This document shows positions 26,932 through 35,993 of a stretch of DNA of 64,000 nt, one piece after another (the first letter of the stretch is position 1; every line of letters begins with the position of its first letter). The notes under the pieces are model-generated. The model was not told the origin of the DNA, ran no database searches, and worked only from the letters and a program-made list of their open reading frames with translations. This DNA comes from Micavibrio sp. UBA5572. GTDB lineage: Bacteria; Pseudomonadota; Alphaproteobacteria; Micavibrionales; Micavibrionaceae. The translations under genes and the position numbers were made by a program. Location: NCBI GenBank assembly GCA_002425415.1, contig DIMG01000016.1:248001-312000 (forward strand), read 5' to 3'.

Positions 26932-27615
26932 ATGACTCCTGATCCTTCTGTTATCCGTTTAATTATTCATTTGCGCCAAGCTGGTATTACCAATACCGAA
27001 GTGTTGAGTGCGATGGAACGGACTCCGCGTGATTATTTTATTCCGCCGCATTTTCAGGTTCATGCCTATGAAGATCAGGCTGTGCCGATTGGTTTGGGGC
27101 AGACTATTTCCCAGCCCTATATCGTCGCGTATATGACTCAGGAGCTTAAAATTGAAAAAATCCATACGGTTTTGGAGATTGGAACCGGATCAGGGTATCA
27201 GGCCGCTGTTTTATCGCATCTGGCGCGACGTGTTTACACGATCGAACGTCATAAACCTTTACTGGAATTGGCCGAGCAGAGATTTCAGGAATTGAAATTG
27301 CGCAATATTACGACTTTGGCAGGAGACGGCACGAAAGGGTGGCCAGGCGAGCAATCCTTTGACCGGATGATCGTGACGGCAGCTTGTGAAGGAGAACCCC
27401 CTGTGTCTTTGTTGGCGCAGCTTAAAATTGGCGGGATGATGGTTATTCCCGTTGGCGCGCAAGGGCAGCCGCAAACTTTGAAGCGGTATAAAAAAGAATC
27501 CGAAGACGTTTTTGCTGTTCAGAATTTATTACCTGTCCGATTTGTGCCATTATTACCTGACGTTCCGCGAAACAATTCGTATTCGTCTGGCGATCTGGAG
27601 GAATTAACAGCTTGA
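26932..27615 (+). CDS. pcm: Protein-L-isoaspartate O-methyltransferase
   Basis: 227 residues. The family signature GLGQTISQPYIVAYMT (about 54-69) binds the isoaspartyl substrate and the S-adenosylmethionine motif I reads LEIGTGSGYQA (81-91). It methylates isoaspartyl residues in damaged proteins so they can return to aspartate. Its TGA overlaps the TTG start of nlpD. In many alphaproteobacteria surE lies between serS and pcm; here it does not. Confidence 0.95.
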   Translation: MTPDPSVIRLIIHLRQAGITNTEVLSAMERTPRDYFIPPHFQVHAYEDQAVPIGLGQTISQPYIVAYMTQELKIEKIHTVLEIGTGSGYQAAVLSHLARRVYTIERHKPLLELAEQRFQELKLRNITTLAGDGTKGWPGEQSFDRMIVTAACEGEPPVSLLAQLKIGGMMVIPVGAQGQPQTLKRYKKESEDVFAVQNLLPVRFVPLLPDVPRNNSYSSGDLEELTA

Positions 27616-28592
27616 ATAGGCCTTACGCCCTTTTATGTGCTAGTTTTTTAATGGTTCTGTCTTCGGGGTGTACGCAATCCGGCGGGGGGGTTGCTGTTCA
27701 CCGTTATGGTGATGCGACTTCGTCCAAAAGCTTTGGTGTTCATACAATTCAATCCGGTGAAACTTTATGGGCGATTTCTCAAGCCTATCATGTTGAATTG
27801 CGTGACATGCTGGATTTGAACCGTTTTAATCCGCCTTATAATGTTCGGTCTGGCACGCGGATTCGTATTCCTGCTCCACGGACTTATGATGTTCAAAAGG
27901 GTGATACATTGTATCGGGTATCGCGGATGTTTGATACGACAACAACCGATCTGGCGCGGTTGAATAGTTTGAAGAGTCCTTATGTTTTGGCTCAAGGGCA
28001 GTCACTTCGTTTGCCTGAAGTGCGAAGGAATTCCGGTTCTCGTTCTTCCGGTGCGGTTGCAAAATCCAGTGTGAAAAATTCGCCTGCGGTATCTCAAGCC
28101 GTTGTCGCTCGAGTGGGTTCTGTTCAGTCCGAAAAACTTGAACCTGCAGCCTCTCCCAAGCAGGAAGTGACGGTTGCCAAAAATATTTCTCCCCGTTCTG
28201 TCACCGGACAAAGTGGTCAGGGCTTTCTGACTCCTGTTTCGGGGCGTGTGGTATCAAGTTTTGGTGCGAAAAAAGATGGGTTGCATAATGATGGGATCAA
28301 TATCAAGGCTGCACGGGGGACTGCGGTGCGGGCTGCCGAAAATGGCAATGTCGTTTATGTTGGAAATGAAATCGAAGGATACGGAGACTTGATTTTAATC
28401 CGCCATGCTGATGGATATGTGACGGCTTATGCCCATTTGGAGAAAACTCTTACCAAAAAAGGTGATGTGGTGACGCGCGGGCAGACGATTGGTACGGTTG
28501 GTTCAAGCGGACATGTTGAGTCTCCACAGCTTCATTTCGAAATCCGTCGAGGGAAAAAGGCAATTAATCCTGTGACTTTGATAAAAGTGTAG
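27612..28592 (+). CDS. nlpD: NlpD-like lipoprotein: two LysM domains plus degenerate LytM domain
   Basis: 326 residues from a TTG start (GGAGG at 27597-27601) that overlaps the pcm stop. Lipobox SSGC with Cys20 predicts a lipoprotein. LysM1 about 42-87, LysM2 about 91-136 bind peptidoglycan; a Ser/Ala-rich linker follows; the LytM/M23 domain spans about 205-326. Zn ligands are largely lost: the HxGxD motif reads N226-x-G-x-N230 (a His precedes at 225), and the HxH motif reads Q306-L-H308. This is the pattern of NlpD/EnvC-type factors, which activate cell-wall amidases at division and do not cut peptidoglycan themselves. Confidence 0.9.
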   Translation: MNRPYALLCASFLMVLSSGCTQSGGGVAVHRYGDATSSKSFGVHTIQSGETLWAISQAYHVELRDMLDLNRFNPPYNVRSGTRIRIPAPRTYDVQKGDTLYRVSRMFDTTTTDLARLNSLKSPYVLAQGQSLRLPEVRRNSGSRSSGAVAKSSVKNSPAVSQAVVARVGSVQSEKLEPAASPKQEVTVAKNISPRSVTGQSGQGFLTPVSGRVVSSFGAKKDGLHNDGINIKAARGTAVRAAENGNVVYVGNEIEGYGDLILIRHADGYVTAYAHLEKTLTKKGDVVTRGQTIGTVGSSGHVESPQLHFEIRRGKKAINPVTLIKV

Positions 28593-28692
28593 TTTTTCCA
28601 AATCACTTTGTGGCATCGTCACCGTGCTCCTAGCGTAGTTTTTATACGCTTTGTCGCTGATTTCTTGTTACAAATTAGCCATGCTTTTTGTT

Positions 28693-29655
28693 TTAGAAGT
28701 CGTGCTGTTGGAGTTTTAGATTACGCTTTTTTTCGCTTTCAATCAGCATTTGTTTTGCGTCTTTGGCTTGGAAGAGAAATGTTCTGAAGAAGTTTTTGTT
28801 ATCTGTGTATTCAACTGCATTGAGTTGAATACGCGTCGAGCGAACATAGCCATATTCATTGACACTGATGAGCCTTGATTTTGCCCCCGGGTAATTGGTG
28901 TAAATCATAAAGGTGTTCAGGGTGTCAAAACTTCTTAAATCACGATTTTTATCCCCCTGTTTTGATCTGGGTAAAGGCCCCATGTCTTGTGGGTCACTAT
29001 TGTTTTTTACTGTTTCATACATTTTAAGATAATCATCGATGGTTTGAGGATCGGATATGTGCCAAATGGGACTTGTTAGTGTTGCTCCTCCTCTAAAAAT
29101 AACGACCAGTCCGAGTTTGTTGAGAGGAATGTTTTCGGCTTCTTCTTCTTTTGTTTTGTCATTTTCAGATTTAGAATATGCGGCATCGTTTTTGTCAGCC
29201 TGCATTTTCAGGAACTTGTAAAAGTTTTTATTTTTATCCAGATATAATGTATCAACAGCCAATCTTGATATACGAAGAATATTACTGTCCGCTGATAGAT
29301 ATATATCTTCCCCCGAAATCTGATCCGGATTATTTTGGACAAAAATTATAACTTCAGGGTCTTTTTCTACAACCGGATTGCGTAACTTTTCGATTTTTGG
29401 GAGCAATTCAAGGTTTTCTAGAAATTTTCTCCATTGATATTTTTGTTCGACTGGCCATTGAGCTTCGAGCTTGTATTCTGCTCCGTCTTCGGGGGCGAGT
29501 GTCAGGTAATTCCCGTAGACACTAATATCTGTTGTCATAATGAATTTGTTTTGAAGTGATTCTGCATCAGCTGCCCAAGCTGGAGGTTGGATAAGTCCAG
29601 ATAGGAGTAGGGTTAGGCACAAATATTTATATACTTTAAAAACTTTAGATTTCAT
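28693..29655 (-). CDS. Secreted protein of unknown function
   Basis: 320 residues with a signal peptide (about 1-28, ending PPAWAAD). The mature protein is charged and Lys/Asp/Asn rich, with a low-complexity acidic stretch (SKSENDKTKEEEAEN). No repeats, cysteines or enzyme motif. It lies on the opposite strand between nlpD and yajC, two genes normally adjacent, so it appears to be an insertion into a conserved block. Function unknown. Confidence 0.7.
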   Translation of the reverse strand: MKSKVFKVYKYLCLTLLLSGLIQPPAWAADAESLQNKFIMTTDISVYGNYLTLAPEDGAEYKLEAQWPVEQKYQWRKFLENLELLPKIEKLRNPVVEKDPEVIIFVQNNPDQISGEDIYLSADSNILRISRLAVDTLYLDKNKNFYKFLKMQADKNDAAYSKSENDKTKEEEAENIPLNKLGLVVIFRGGATLTSPIWHISDPQTIDDYLKMYETVKNNSDPQDMGPLPRSKQGDKNRDLRSFDTLNTFMIYTNYPGAKSRLISVNEYGYVRSTRIQLNAVEYTDNKNFFRTFLFQAKDAKQMLIESEKKRNLKLQQHDF

Positions 29656-29858
29656 AATTCCGGCAAGCCCAGTATGTTTTCATTTACAGGTTTTTTAGTC
29701 GCTTTGCTATTATATCACGATAAACATTAACGGATAAACATGTCTTTTTAGGATTATCGGCTTGTCATTCCCATATATGGAACTATAGTCTGCCTGTTTC
29801 CAATATTATAAAGAGTATTTCGAGACCAGTTCACCTGAAACTATAAGGAAAAACAAAT

Positions 29859-30293
29859 ATGCTTTTTACATCTGCCTATGCTGCCGAAGAGGCTAATTCG
29901 GTTGCGGCTATTACCGAAATTCCCGGATCTGTGGAAGGTATTGCTCCCCCACCGAATGAAAAAGAAACTTTTATGATGAATATCGGGATGTTGCTGGTTC
30001 TTGCTGTCCTGTTTTATTTGTTGATGATTCGTCCCCAGCAAAAACGTTTTAAAGAACATGCCTCTATGTTGACTCAGTTGGGTGTCGGGGTCAAAATTGT
30101 GACCCAAGGTGGTTTGGTTGGTGTTATCGATAAAATTATTTCTGATCACGAAGTCCAGATTGATGTTGGCAATAATGTCCGGATCAACATGATGAGGTCT
30201 TATATTATTGGTCGTTATGAGGATTCTTTCCCTGCAACGTCCAAGCCTGCCAATGATGATAAAAAAAATAAAAAGGATAAAGCCACAAAATGA
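29859..30293 (+). CDS. yajC: Preprotein translocase subunit YajC
   Basis: 144 residues. One membrane helix (about 45-62, MNIGMLLVLAVLFYLLMI) followed by the conserved RPQQKRFKEH and the small domain LGVGVKIVTQGGLVGVIDKI. The N-terminus before the helix is longer than usual and Ala/Glu rich; the C-terminus is Lys rich. It associates with SecDF at the Sec translocon. It overlaps secD by 4 bases (ATGA). Confidence 0.96.
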   Translation: MLFTSAYAAEEANSVAAITEIPGSVEGIAPPPNEKETFMMNIGMLLVLAVLFYLLMIRPQQKRFKEHASMLTQLGVGVKIVTQGGLVGVIDKIISDHEVQIDVGNNVRINMMRSYIIGRYEDSFPATSKPANDDKKNKKDKATK

Positions 30294-31834
30294 TGTTTAT
30301 TCCTCTGTGGAAACGGGTGTTAGTTGTTGTGACTGTCATCCTTTCTTTCGCTTATTGTCTGCCTAATTTTGTGTCTTCCGGTATGCGTGATGCGTGGGAG
30401 AAGAGCTTGCCATCATGGATGCCGACAAAGTCGATGTCTTTGGGACTCGATTTACAGGGTGGGTCACATTTATTGCTTCAGGCCGATATTGATAGCGTGA
30501 TTAAAAAACGTGTCGAAGATGTTGAAGCTTTTGCCCGAACAAAAATCAAAGCCGGAGAGATTGGTTATCAGTCGATTGGGTCTGTTTCCAACGGAGTTCG
30601 GGTCGAGCTAAAATCTGAAGACAGTGTCAGTGATTTGCGCAAGATTTTCCGTGAGGCGGATGACCAGTTGGCGGTTGATTCCGAAGGCTCTGTTGTAACG
30701 GCTGTTTTTGATGAAGCCGGTATCAAGGATATTACAGATAAAACGATTGCCCAATCGATTGAGGTGGTTAGTCGTCGTGTCAATGGAACGGGCACGAAAG
30801 AGCCAATTATCCAACGTCAGGGAGATGATCGTATTCTGGTTCAGTTGCCTGGAATGAATGATCCAAAACGGGTTAAAGAATTACTGGATAAGACAGCACA
30901 ATTGAGCTTCCATTTAGTTAGTATGACGGGGGAAGGTTTGAATATTATGACTTTGCCTATGCATGGTGAAGTTGGTCAGACATTGCCAATCAATCGACGT
31001 CCTTTATTGACAGGGGATATGCTGGTCAATGCGACGCCAACGTTTCAGGATGGTGCGCCGATTGTCAGTTTCCGTTTGAATACGGCAGGTGCCAAGAAAT
31101 TCTGTGATGTCACTCGCGATAATGTCGATAAGCCATTTGCCGTTGTTTTAGATAAAGAGATTATTACCGCACCACGAATCAATGAAGCAATTTGTACGGG
31201 CAGTGCCGTCATTTCCGGAAATTTTACTGTTCAGGAAGCGTCTGATCTGGCTTTGTTATTAAGAGCCGGTGCGTTGCCAACGTCGTTGAGTATTGTAGAA
31301 GAGCGAACCGTGGGGCCGTCTTTGGGAAGTGACTCGGTTGAAGCTGGTAAAATTGCAACGATGGTCGCGTTCTTACTGATTATTGCCTATATGATGATGT
31401 CTTATCGTTTGTTCGGTGTGTTCGCCAGTGTGGCTTTGTTTATCAATATGGTTTTGATTATTGCCTTGTTGTCGATGTTGCAAGCGACACTGACTTTGCC
31501 AGGGATTGCCGGTATTGTTTTGACAATGGGGATGGCAGTTGATGCCAATGTTCTCATTTTTGAACGTATCCGCGAAGAAATTCGTTCCGGTCGATCTATC
31601 ATTTCGGCGATGGATACCGGATACGAAAAAGCCATGGCGTCTATTATTGACTCTAACCTCACCACATTGATTTCAGGGATTATTCTCTATGCTGTTGGAA
31701 CGGGGCCGATTAAAGGGTTTGCAGTGACAATGTCTATCGGGATCGCAACATCATTGTTTTCTGCAATTATGTTGACCCGTTTGATGTTGGTGGTGTGGTT
31801 GCGCGTCACCAAACCTAAGACCTTGCCTTTATAA
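30290..31834 (+). CDS. secD: Protein translocase subunit SecD
   Basis: 514 residues. N-terminal helix, then the D1 motif LGLDLQGGSHLLLQ, the large periplasmic P1 domain (about 60-330), and five C-terminal membrane segments with TMAVDANVLIFERIREE, the proton-relay region. With SecF it uses the proton gradient to pull proteins across the inner membrane. Start overlaps the yajC stop; secF follows after 33 bases. Confidence 0.97.
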   Translation: MMFIPLWKRVLVVVTVILSFAYCLPNFVSSGMRDAWEKSLPSWMPTKSMSLGLDLQGGSHLLLQADIDSVIKKRVEDVEAFARTKIKAGEIGYQSIGSVSNGVRVELKSEDSVSDLRKIFREADDQLAVDSEGSVVTAVFDEAGIKDITDKTIAQSIEVVSRRVNGTGTKEPIIQRQGDDRILVQLPGMNDPKRVKELLDKTAQLSFHLVSMTGEGLNIMTLPMHGEVGQTLPINRRPLLTGDMLVNATPTFQDGAPIVSFRLNTAGAKKFCDVTRDNVDKPFAVVLDKEIITAPRINEAICTGSAVISGNFTVQEASDLALLLRAGALPTSLSIVEERTVGPSLGSDSVEAGKIATMVAFLLIIAYMMMSYRLFGVFASVALFINMVLIIALLSMLQATLTLPGIAGIVLTMGMAVDANVLIFERIREEIRSGRSIISAMDTGYEKAMASIIDSNLTTLISGIILYAVGTGPIKGFAVTMSIGIATSLFSAIMLTRLMLVVWLRVTKPKTLPL

Positions 31835-31867
31835 ATCATAAAAAGTCATTTTTAAGGATTAGAAACT

Positions 31868-32845
31868 ATGCGTTTATTCAAATTTGCCGATGAATTGAAA
31901 ATCGATTTTGTCAAAGGGCGGTATCTGGCTTTTGTTGTAACTGGAATTATGGTTCTGGGATCTGTTGGTCTGTTGGTGACCAAAGGATTGAATTACGGGA
32001 TCGATTTTTCCGGCGGTATCATGATGGAGATTCAAACACCCGTATTACCGGATTTGTCCAAGATGCGTTCTGATCTGAACGGATTGGGATTGGGTAATAT
32101 TTCTATTCAGGAATTCGGGACTGATCGCGATGTTTTAATCCGTGTTCCTGAGCAAGCGGGTGGAGAAGACGCTCAAAAACATGCGATTGAATCGATCAAG
32201 GCTTCGATCGATGCCGAATACACTCAAGCTGATGGCGTGGTTGAATATCGCCGGAGTGAATATGTGGGTCCTCAAGTCGGAGATGAGTTGAAAAAATCGG
32301 GAATGTGGGCGTTCTTGCTGACGGTTGCCGGAATTCTGGGATATATCTGGTATCGGTTTGAATGGCAATTTGGTGTGGCTGCAATTCTGACTCTGGTTCA
32401 CGATACAACGGCTGTGATCGGGTTGTTTTCTTTGTTATGGATGAATTTTGATCTTGGAACTTTGGCGGCTGTGTTGCTGGTGGCTGGTTATTCAACCAAT
32501 GATACGGTTATTGTATTTGACCGTATTCGTGAAAACCGACGTAAGTTCAAGAAAATGCAGATGCGTGATGTTATCAATATGTCCTTGAACCAGACTTTGG
32601 CGCGGACGTTGAACACATCCTTTACCACTTTGTTGTCTTTGGGCGCGTTGTGGTTGTTTGGCGGTGAAGTGATCCGCGATTTTGTCAATGCGATGATTTT
32701 CGGGATTGTTGTCGGAACATATTCATCGATTTATGTTGCGTCATCTTCGCTGTTGTATTTCCCATTTGAAGATTCCAAAAAACGTGGGGATGCTCCTGAT
32801 GATGGTGAAGGTGATGATACAGCGGAAGAAAGTGTTCCTGCTTAA
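31868..32845 (+). CDS. secF: Protein translocase subunit SecF
   Basis: 325 residues. Conserved GLNYGIDFSGGIMMEI after the first helix, periplasmic domain, and the membrane motif GYSTNDTVIVFDRIRENRR. C-terminal tail is acidic (DDGEGDDTAEES). It pairs with SecD. The stop overlaps the next start by one base (TAATG), so the Mth938-like gene is co-translated. Confidence 0.97.
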   Translation: MRLFKFADELKIDFVKGRYLAFVVTGIMVLGSVGLLVTKGLNYGIDFSGGIMMEIQTPVLPDLSKMRSDLNGLGLGNISIQEFGTDRDVLIRVPEQAGGEDAQKHAIESIKASIDAEYTQADGVVEYRRSEYVGPQVGDELKKSGMWAFLLTVAGILGYIWYRFEWQFGVAAILTLVHDTTAVIGLFSLLWMNFDLGTLAAVLLVAGYSTNDTVIVFDRIRENRRKFKKMQMRDVINMSLNQTLARTLNTSFTTLLSLGALWLFGGEVIRDFVNAMIFGIVVGTYSSIYVASSSLLYFPFEDSKKRGDAPDDGEGDDTAEESVPA

Positions 32846-33207
32846 TGGATATTACGCCGTTTGTTTCTGCCGATCAAAAGTTGATCCAGTCCTATACGCA
32901 AGGGCGTTTTAGAATTAACGGCGAGGTTTTTTCTTATCCTGTTCTGGTGTGGGGCGCTCATGTCGAGGAGTGGTGCGTTTCTGACTTTACACAGATCAAC
33001 GATCAAATTCATGCGTTAAATGGTCAAATTGATGTGTTGTTGATCGGGGGCGGGGCTACTTTTTCCGTTCTATCCCCGTCAAAACGGGCGGCATTTATTG
33101 GTCTTGGTTTTTCGGTGGATGTGATGGATACGGGGGCTGCATGCCGCACATATAATGTCCTGACAGCTGAAGGCCGCAGGGTTGCTGCGGCCTTGAGAAC
33201 TTTATGA
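32845..33207 (+). CDS. Mth938-like domain protein (NDUFAF3 family)
   Basis: 120 residues, the full length of the single Mth938/DUF498 domain: INGEVFSYPVLVWG, a central VLLIGGGATFSVLSP, and LGFSVDVMDTGAACRTYNVLTAEGRRVAAAL. The human relative NDUFAF3 assists assembly of respiratory complex I, and in alphaproteobacteria the gene typically follows secF. Its last codons contain a perfect 10-bp hairpin (33170-33194). A complex-I role here is inference. Confidence 0.88.
   Translation: MDITPFVSADQKLIQSYTQGRFRINGEVFSYPVLVWGAHVEEWCVSDFTQINDQIHALNGQIDVLLIGGGATFSVLSPSKRAAFIGLGFSVDVMDTGAACRTYNVLTAEGRRVAAALRTL
33170..33194 (+). terminator. Hairpin at the end of the sec operon
   Basis: Perfect 10-bp stem AAGGCCGCAG/CTGCGGCCTT with a 5-base loop, lying inside the last codons of the Mth938-like gene. 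A T-rich stretch (ATTTGTATTTTTTC) follows only 13 bases later, so termination is possible but not textbook. Confidence 0.4.
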
Positions 33208-33219
33208 TTTGTATTTTTT

Positions 33220-33828
33220 CTAAAGTTTTTCTTCCAGAATTTTTGCCGCATATTCCCAGTTTGCTAGGTTATCAATCCATGCTTCCAGAAATTTAGGGCG
33301 GGCGTTGCGGTAGTCGATGTAATAGGCGTGTTCCCAAACATCACAGGTCAGAAGAGGGGTTTTGTTGTCGGTCAGCGGGGTTTCCGCGTTGGCCGAGTTC
33401 AGAACTTCGAGTTTTCCGGTTGCGTTATCCAGTACCAACCATGCCCAGCCTGATCCGAATTGGGTCATGCCTTTGTCAATCAGGGCTGCACGAAGGGCAT
33501 CATAGCCGCCAATGTCTTCGGCAATTTTTTTCTCAAGATGGCCTGGCATTTTGGTGCCTCCTGCATTTGGTGCCATTGAAAGCCAAAACAGGTTGTGGTT
33601 ATAAATCTGACCAATCTGGTTGAAGAGTTTTTGATTGCCTGCTTTTTTGGCGGCGATAGCGGCTTGTTCCAATGTCATGGTTTCATAGTCTGTTCCTGCT
33701 GCCAATTCGTTGGCTTTGTTGATATAGGCCAGATGGTGTTTGCCATGGTGGAATTCAAATGTTTCTGCCGACATATAGGGAACAAGTGCGTCCTTGGTGT
33801 AGGGCAGTTCAGGAAGGGTAAAAGCCAT
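33220..33828 (-). CDS. sodB: Iron superoxide dismutase
   Basis: 202 residues, very close in pattern to E. coli SodB. Metal ligands His27 (FEFHHGKHH), His78 (YNHNLFW), Asp163 and His167 (TCDVWEHAYY). Residues around the second ligand and YIDYRNARPKF favour the Fe form. It converts superoxide to hydrogen peroxide and oxygen in the cytoplasm. It sits between two complex-I-related genes, on the opposite strand. Confidence 0.96.
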   Translation of the reverse strand: MAFTLPELPYTKDALVPYMSAETFEFHHGKHHLAYINKANELAAGTDYETMTLEQAAIAAKKAGNQKLFNQIGQIYNHNLFWLSMAPNAGGTKMPGHLEKKIAEDIGGYDALRAALIDKGMTQFGSGWAWLVLDNATGKLEVLNSANAETPLTDNKTPLLTCDVWEHAYYIDYRNARPKFLEAWIDNLANWEYAAKILEEKL

Positions 33829-33890
33829 GGTAAAACTCCTTTTTCATTCTGTTTCATTTTAGGGAAATTCTGTTTATAACTTATACGGAA

Positions 33891-34649
33891 ATGAAAAATA
33901 ATCAACCTGACTTATTTGAAGATTTACGCAATGCCGATGCAGATCGGGCGTTGTTGTCTTATTTTGCGCCGCTTGCGGTGCGCGAAAATATTCAGGTTTT
34001 GGATCTATGGAATGCTGAAATTGCGCGTATTCGGGATGACGTGCGTGAGCCGCATATGGGATTGATCCGGTTGCAATGGTGGCGTGATGAAATTTCCCGA
34101 ATTTGTGATGGTGGGCGTTCGGATATCCATCCTGTTTTGCGTTTATTGTCGGAAGTGATCTCGAAATATGATCTGCCTTTTTCTGGTTTTGATCGCGTTT
34201 TGCGTGGGCGAGAATTTGAGTTTGAAAATCGTTCTGCTGTTTCATGGGATGAGTTGTTGGCTTACATTGATGAAACTCATGGCGTGTTGATGGTAATGAA
34301 GTGCCGGATTCTTGATTGTCCGAATGATCGTGTGTCGGAATTAAGCCGATTATATTCGGTCGTTGGGTTGGTGCGATCCCTTCCTTATTTTGCACAAAAC
34401 GGACGTGTTATTTTTCCTGAATTGGACTTGAAAGATGTTCGCCCTCATGCAGAAAATTTGATTGATCTTGTACGGACAGTTTGCTGCAATGTTGATGTTC
34501 CGTATGATCGTTTGTTGTGCAGATATTTGCGGGCGACGCGGATTTTGGCTGAATTATATTTGAAGCAGATTGAAAAGGCCGGATATGATCCGTTTCATAT
34601 CCAGCCTGTGCCGTTCAAAGAATTTCGGTTGTGGTTTAAATCATTTTGA
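33891..34649 (+). CDS. Squalene/phytoene synthase family protein (NDUFAF6-like)
   Basis: 252 residues. Family features: DADRALLSYFAPLAVRENIQVLDLWNAEIARI near the start, and GLIRLQWWRDEI. The usual first Asp-rich substrate motif (DxxxD) is not clear, which together with length favours the NDUFAF6-like group over true phytoene synthases. In mitochondria NDUFAF6 is a complex I assembly factor. It shares the sec/Mth938 neighbourhood and overlaps the trmFO 3' end by 14 bases on the opposite strand. Confidence 0.78.
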   Translation: MKNNQPDLFEDLRNADADRALLSYFAPLAVRENIQVLDLWNAEIARIRDDVREPHMGLIRLQWWRDEISRICDGGRSDIHPVLRLLSEVISKYDLPFSGFDRVLRGREFEFENRSAVSWDELLAYIDETHGVLMVMKCRILDCPNDRVSELSRLYSVVGLVRSLPYFAQNGRVIFPELDLKDVRPHAENLIDLVRTVCCNVDVPYDRLLCRYLRATRILAELYLKQIEKAGYDPFHIQPVPFKEFRLWFKSF

Positions 34650-35979
34650 TCCAATTGGTGAGGTCGATAAGAGCGCGGGCGGAGTAGAGTTTTTTTCGAT
34701 CACGCCCTTTTATTTTTTTGCTGGTCTCGATATCCGGAAACAAACCAAAATTCACATTCATCGGTTGAAAAGTTTTTTCATTTGCGCCACCTGTAATATG
34801 CGCCAGAATTGCGCCGAGAGCCGTTGTATTTGGCGGCATCGGCATTTCTTTACCCAGTCTTTCGGAGGCTGCTAGACGTCCTGCGATCAAGCCCACGGCT
34901 GCACTTTCGACGTAGCCTTCACAGCCGGTGATTTGTCCGGCAAAACGGAAGCGGGGTTGGTTTTTGAGTTGCAAGCGGTTATTCAAGACACGGGGTGAAT
35001 TGATAAAGGTGTTGCGGTGGATGCCGCCCAGTCTTGCAAATTCTGCATTTTCCAACCCGGGAATGAGTTTAAAGACCTCGGTTTGGGCTGCGTATTTCAT
35101 TTTTGTTTGAAAGCCAACGATATTATAGAGTGTACCCAGCGCGTTATCCTGACGGAGTTGAACCACGGCATAGGGGCGGGACATATCATGTTGATTGGTG
35201 AGTCCGACAGGTTTCATTGGCCCGTAGCGAAGGGTATCAATACCGCGTGAAGCCATGACTTCGATCGGCATACAGCCTTCGAAATAGGGTGTGTCTTTTT
35301 CCCAGTCTTTGAATTCGGTGGTTTCGGCATTGGTCAGTGCATCATAGAATTTCAGATATTGGTCTTTGTTCATACCGCAGTTGATATAGTCTTTGCCTGT
35401 TCCTGCGGGGCCTTCTTTATCGTAGCGGGATTGCAGCCACGCCACATCCATATTGATCGAGTCAAAATAGACAATCGGGGCAATGGCATCAAAAAATGCC
35501 AGTGAGTCTTCATCGGTTATGTCTTTGATCGCAGACGATAAGGCCGGAGAAGTCAAAGGGCCTGTCGCAATAATAACCGAGTCCCAGTCTTGGGGCGGGA
35601 GGCCAGAAATTTCGCCGCGTTGGATGGTAATAAGCGAATGATCTTCCATGGTTTTGGTGATGTCGTTTGAATAGGCATCGCGGTCAACCGCCAGAGCTCC
35701 TCCTGCAGGGACTGAGTGTTTGGCGGCTGTTTGCATCATCAGTGAATTCAGCATCCGCATTTCTTCGTGCAAAAGCCCGACGGCATTATAGTCTTTATCA
35801 TCCGAACGAAACGAATTTGAGCAAACCAGTTCGCCCAGACCTTCTGTCTGGTGGGCGGGGGTTTTGGTGTGGGGGCGCATTTCATGCAGGATGACAGGCA
35901 CGCCCATATTTGCGGCTTGCCATGCAGCCTCTGTTCCGGCCATTCCGCCGCCGATAATGTGGATGGGTTTATGTGTCAT
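34636..35979 (-). CDS. trmFO: Methylenetetrahydrofolate--tRNA-(uracil-5-)-methyltransferase TrmFO
   Basis: 447 residues from ATG 35979 (a TTG four codons earlier is less likely). FAD-binding GGGMAGTEAAWQAA at the N-terminus, followed by the family stretch LHEMRPHTKTPAHQT and ELVCSNSFRSDD. It methylates U54 in the T-loop of tRNAs using methylene-THF and FAD. The stop of the next gene upstream (35994) is 14 bases away, so both may be on one message. Confidence 0.95.
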   Translation of the reverse strand: MTHKPIHIIGGGMAGTEAAWQAANMGVPVILHEMRPHTKTPAHQTEGLGELVCSNSFRSDDKDYNAVGLLHEEMRMLNSLMMQTAAKHSVPAGGALAVDRDAYSNDITKTMEDHSLITIQRGEISGLPPQDWDSVIIATGPLTSPALSSAIKDITDEDSLAFFDAIAPIVYFDSINMDVAWLQSRYDKEGPAGTGKDYINCGMNKDQYLKFYDALTNAETTEFKDWEKDTPYFEGCMPIEVMASRGIDTLRYGPMKPVGLTNQHDMSRPYAVVQLRQDNALGTLYNIVGFQTKMKYAAQTEVFKLIPGLENAEFARLGGIHRNTFINSPRVLNNRLQLKNQPRFRFAGQITGCEGYVESAAVGLIAGRLAASERLGKEMPMPPNTTALGAILAHITGGANEKTFQPMNVNFGLFPDIETSKKIKGRDRKKLYSARALIDLTNWIKMI

Positions 35980-35993
35980 TCTTCTAAGCAATC

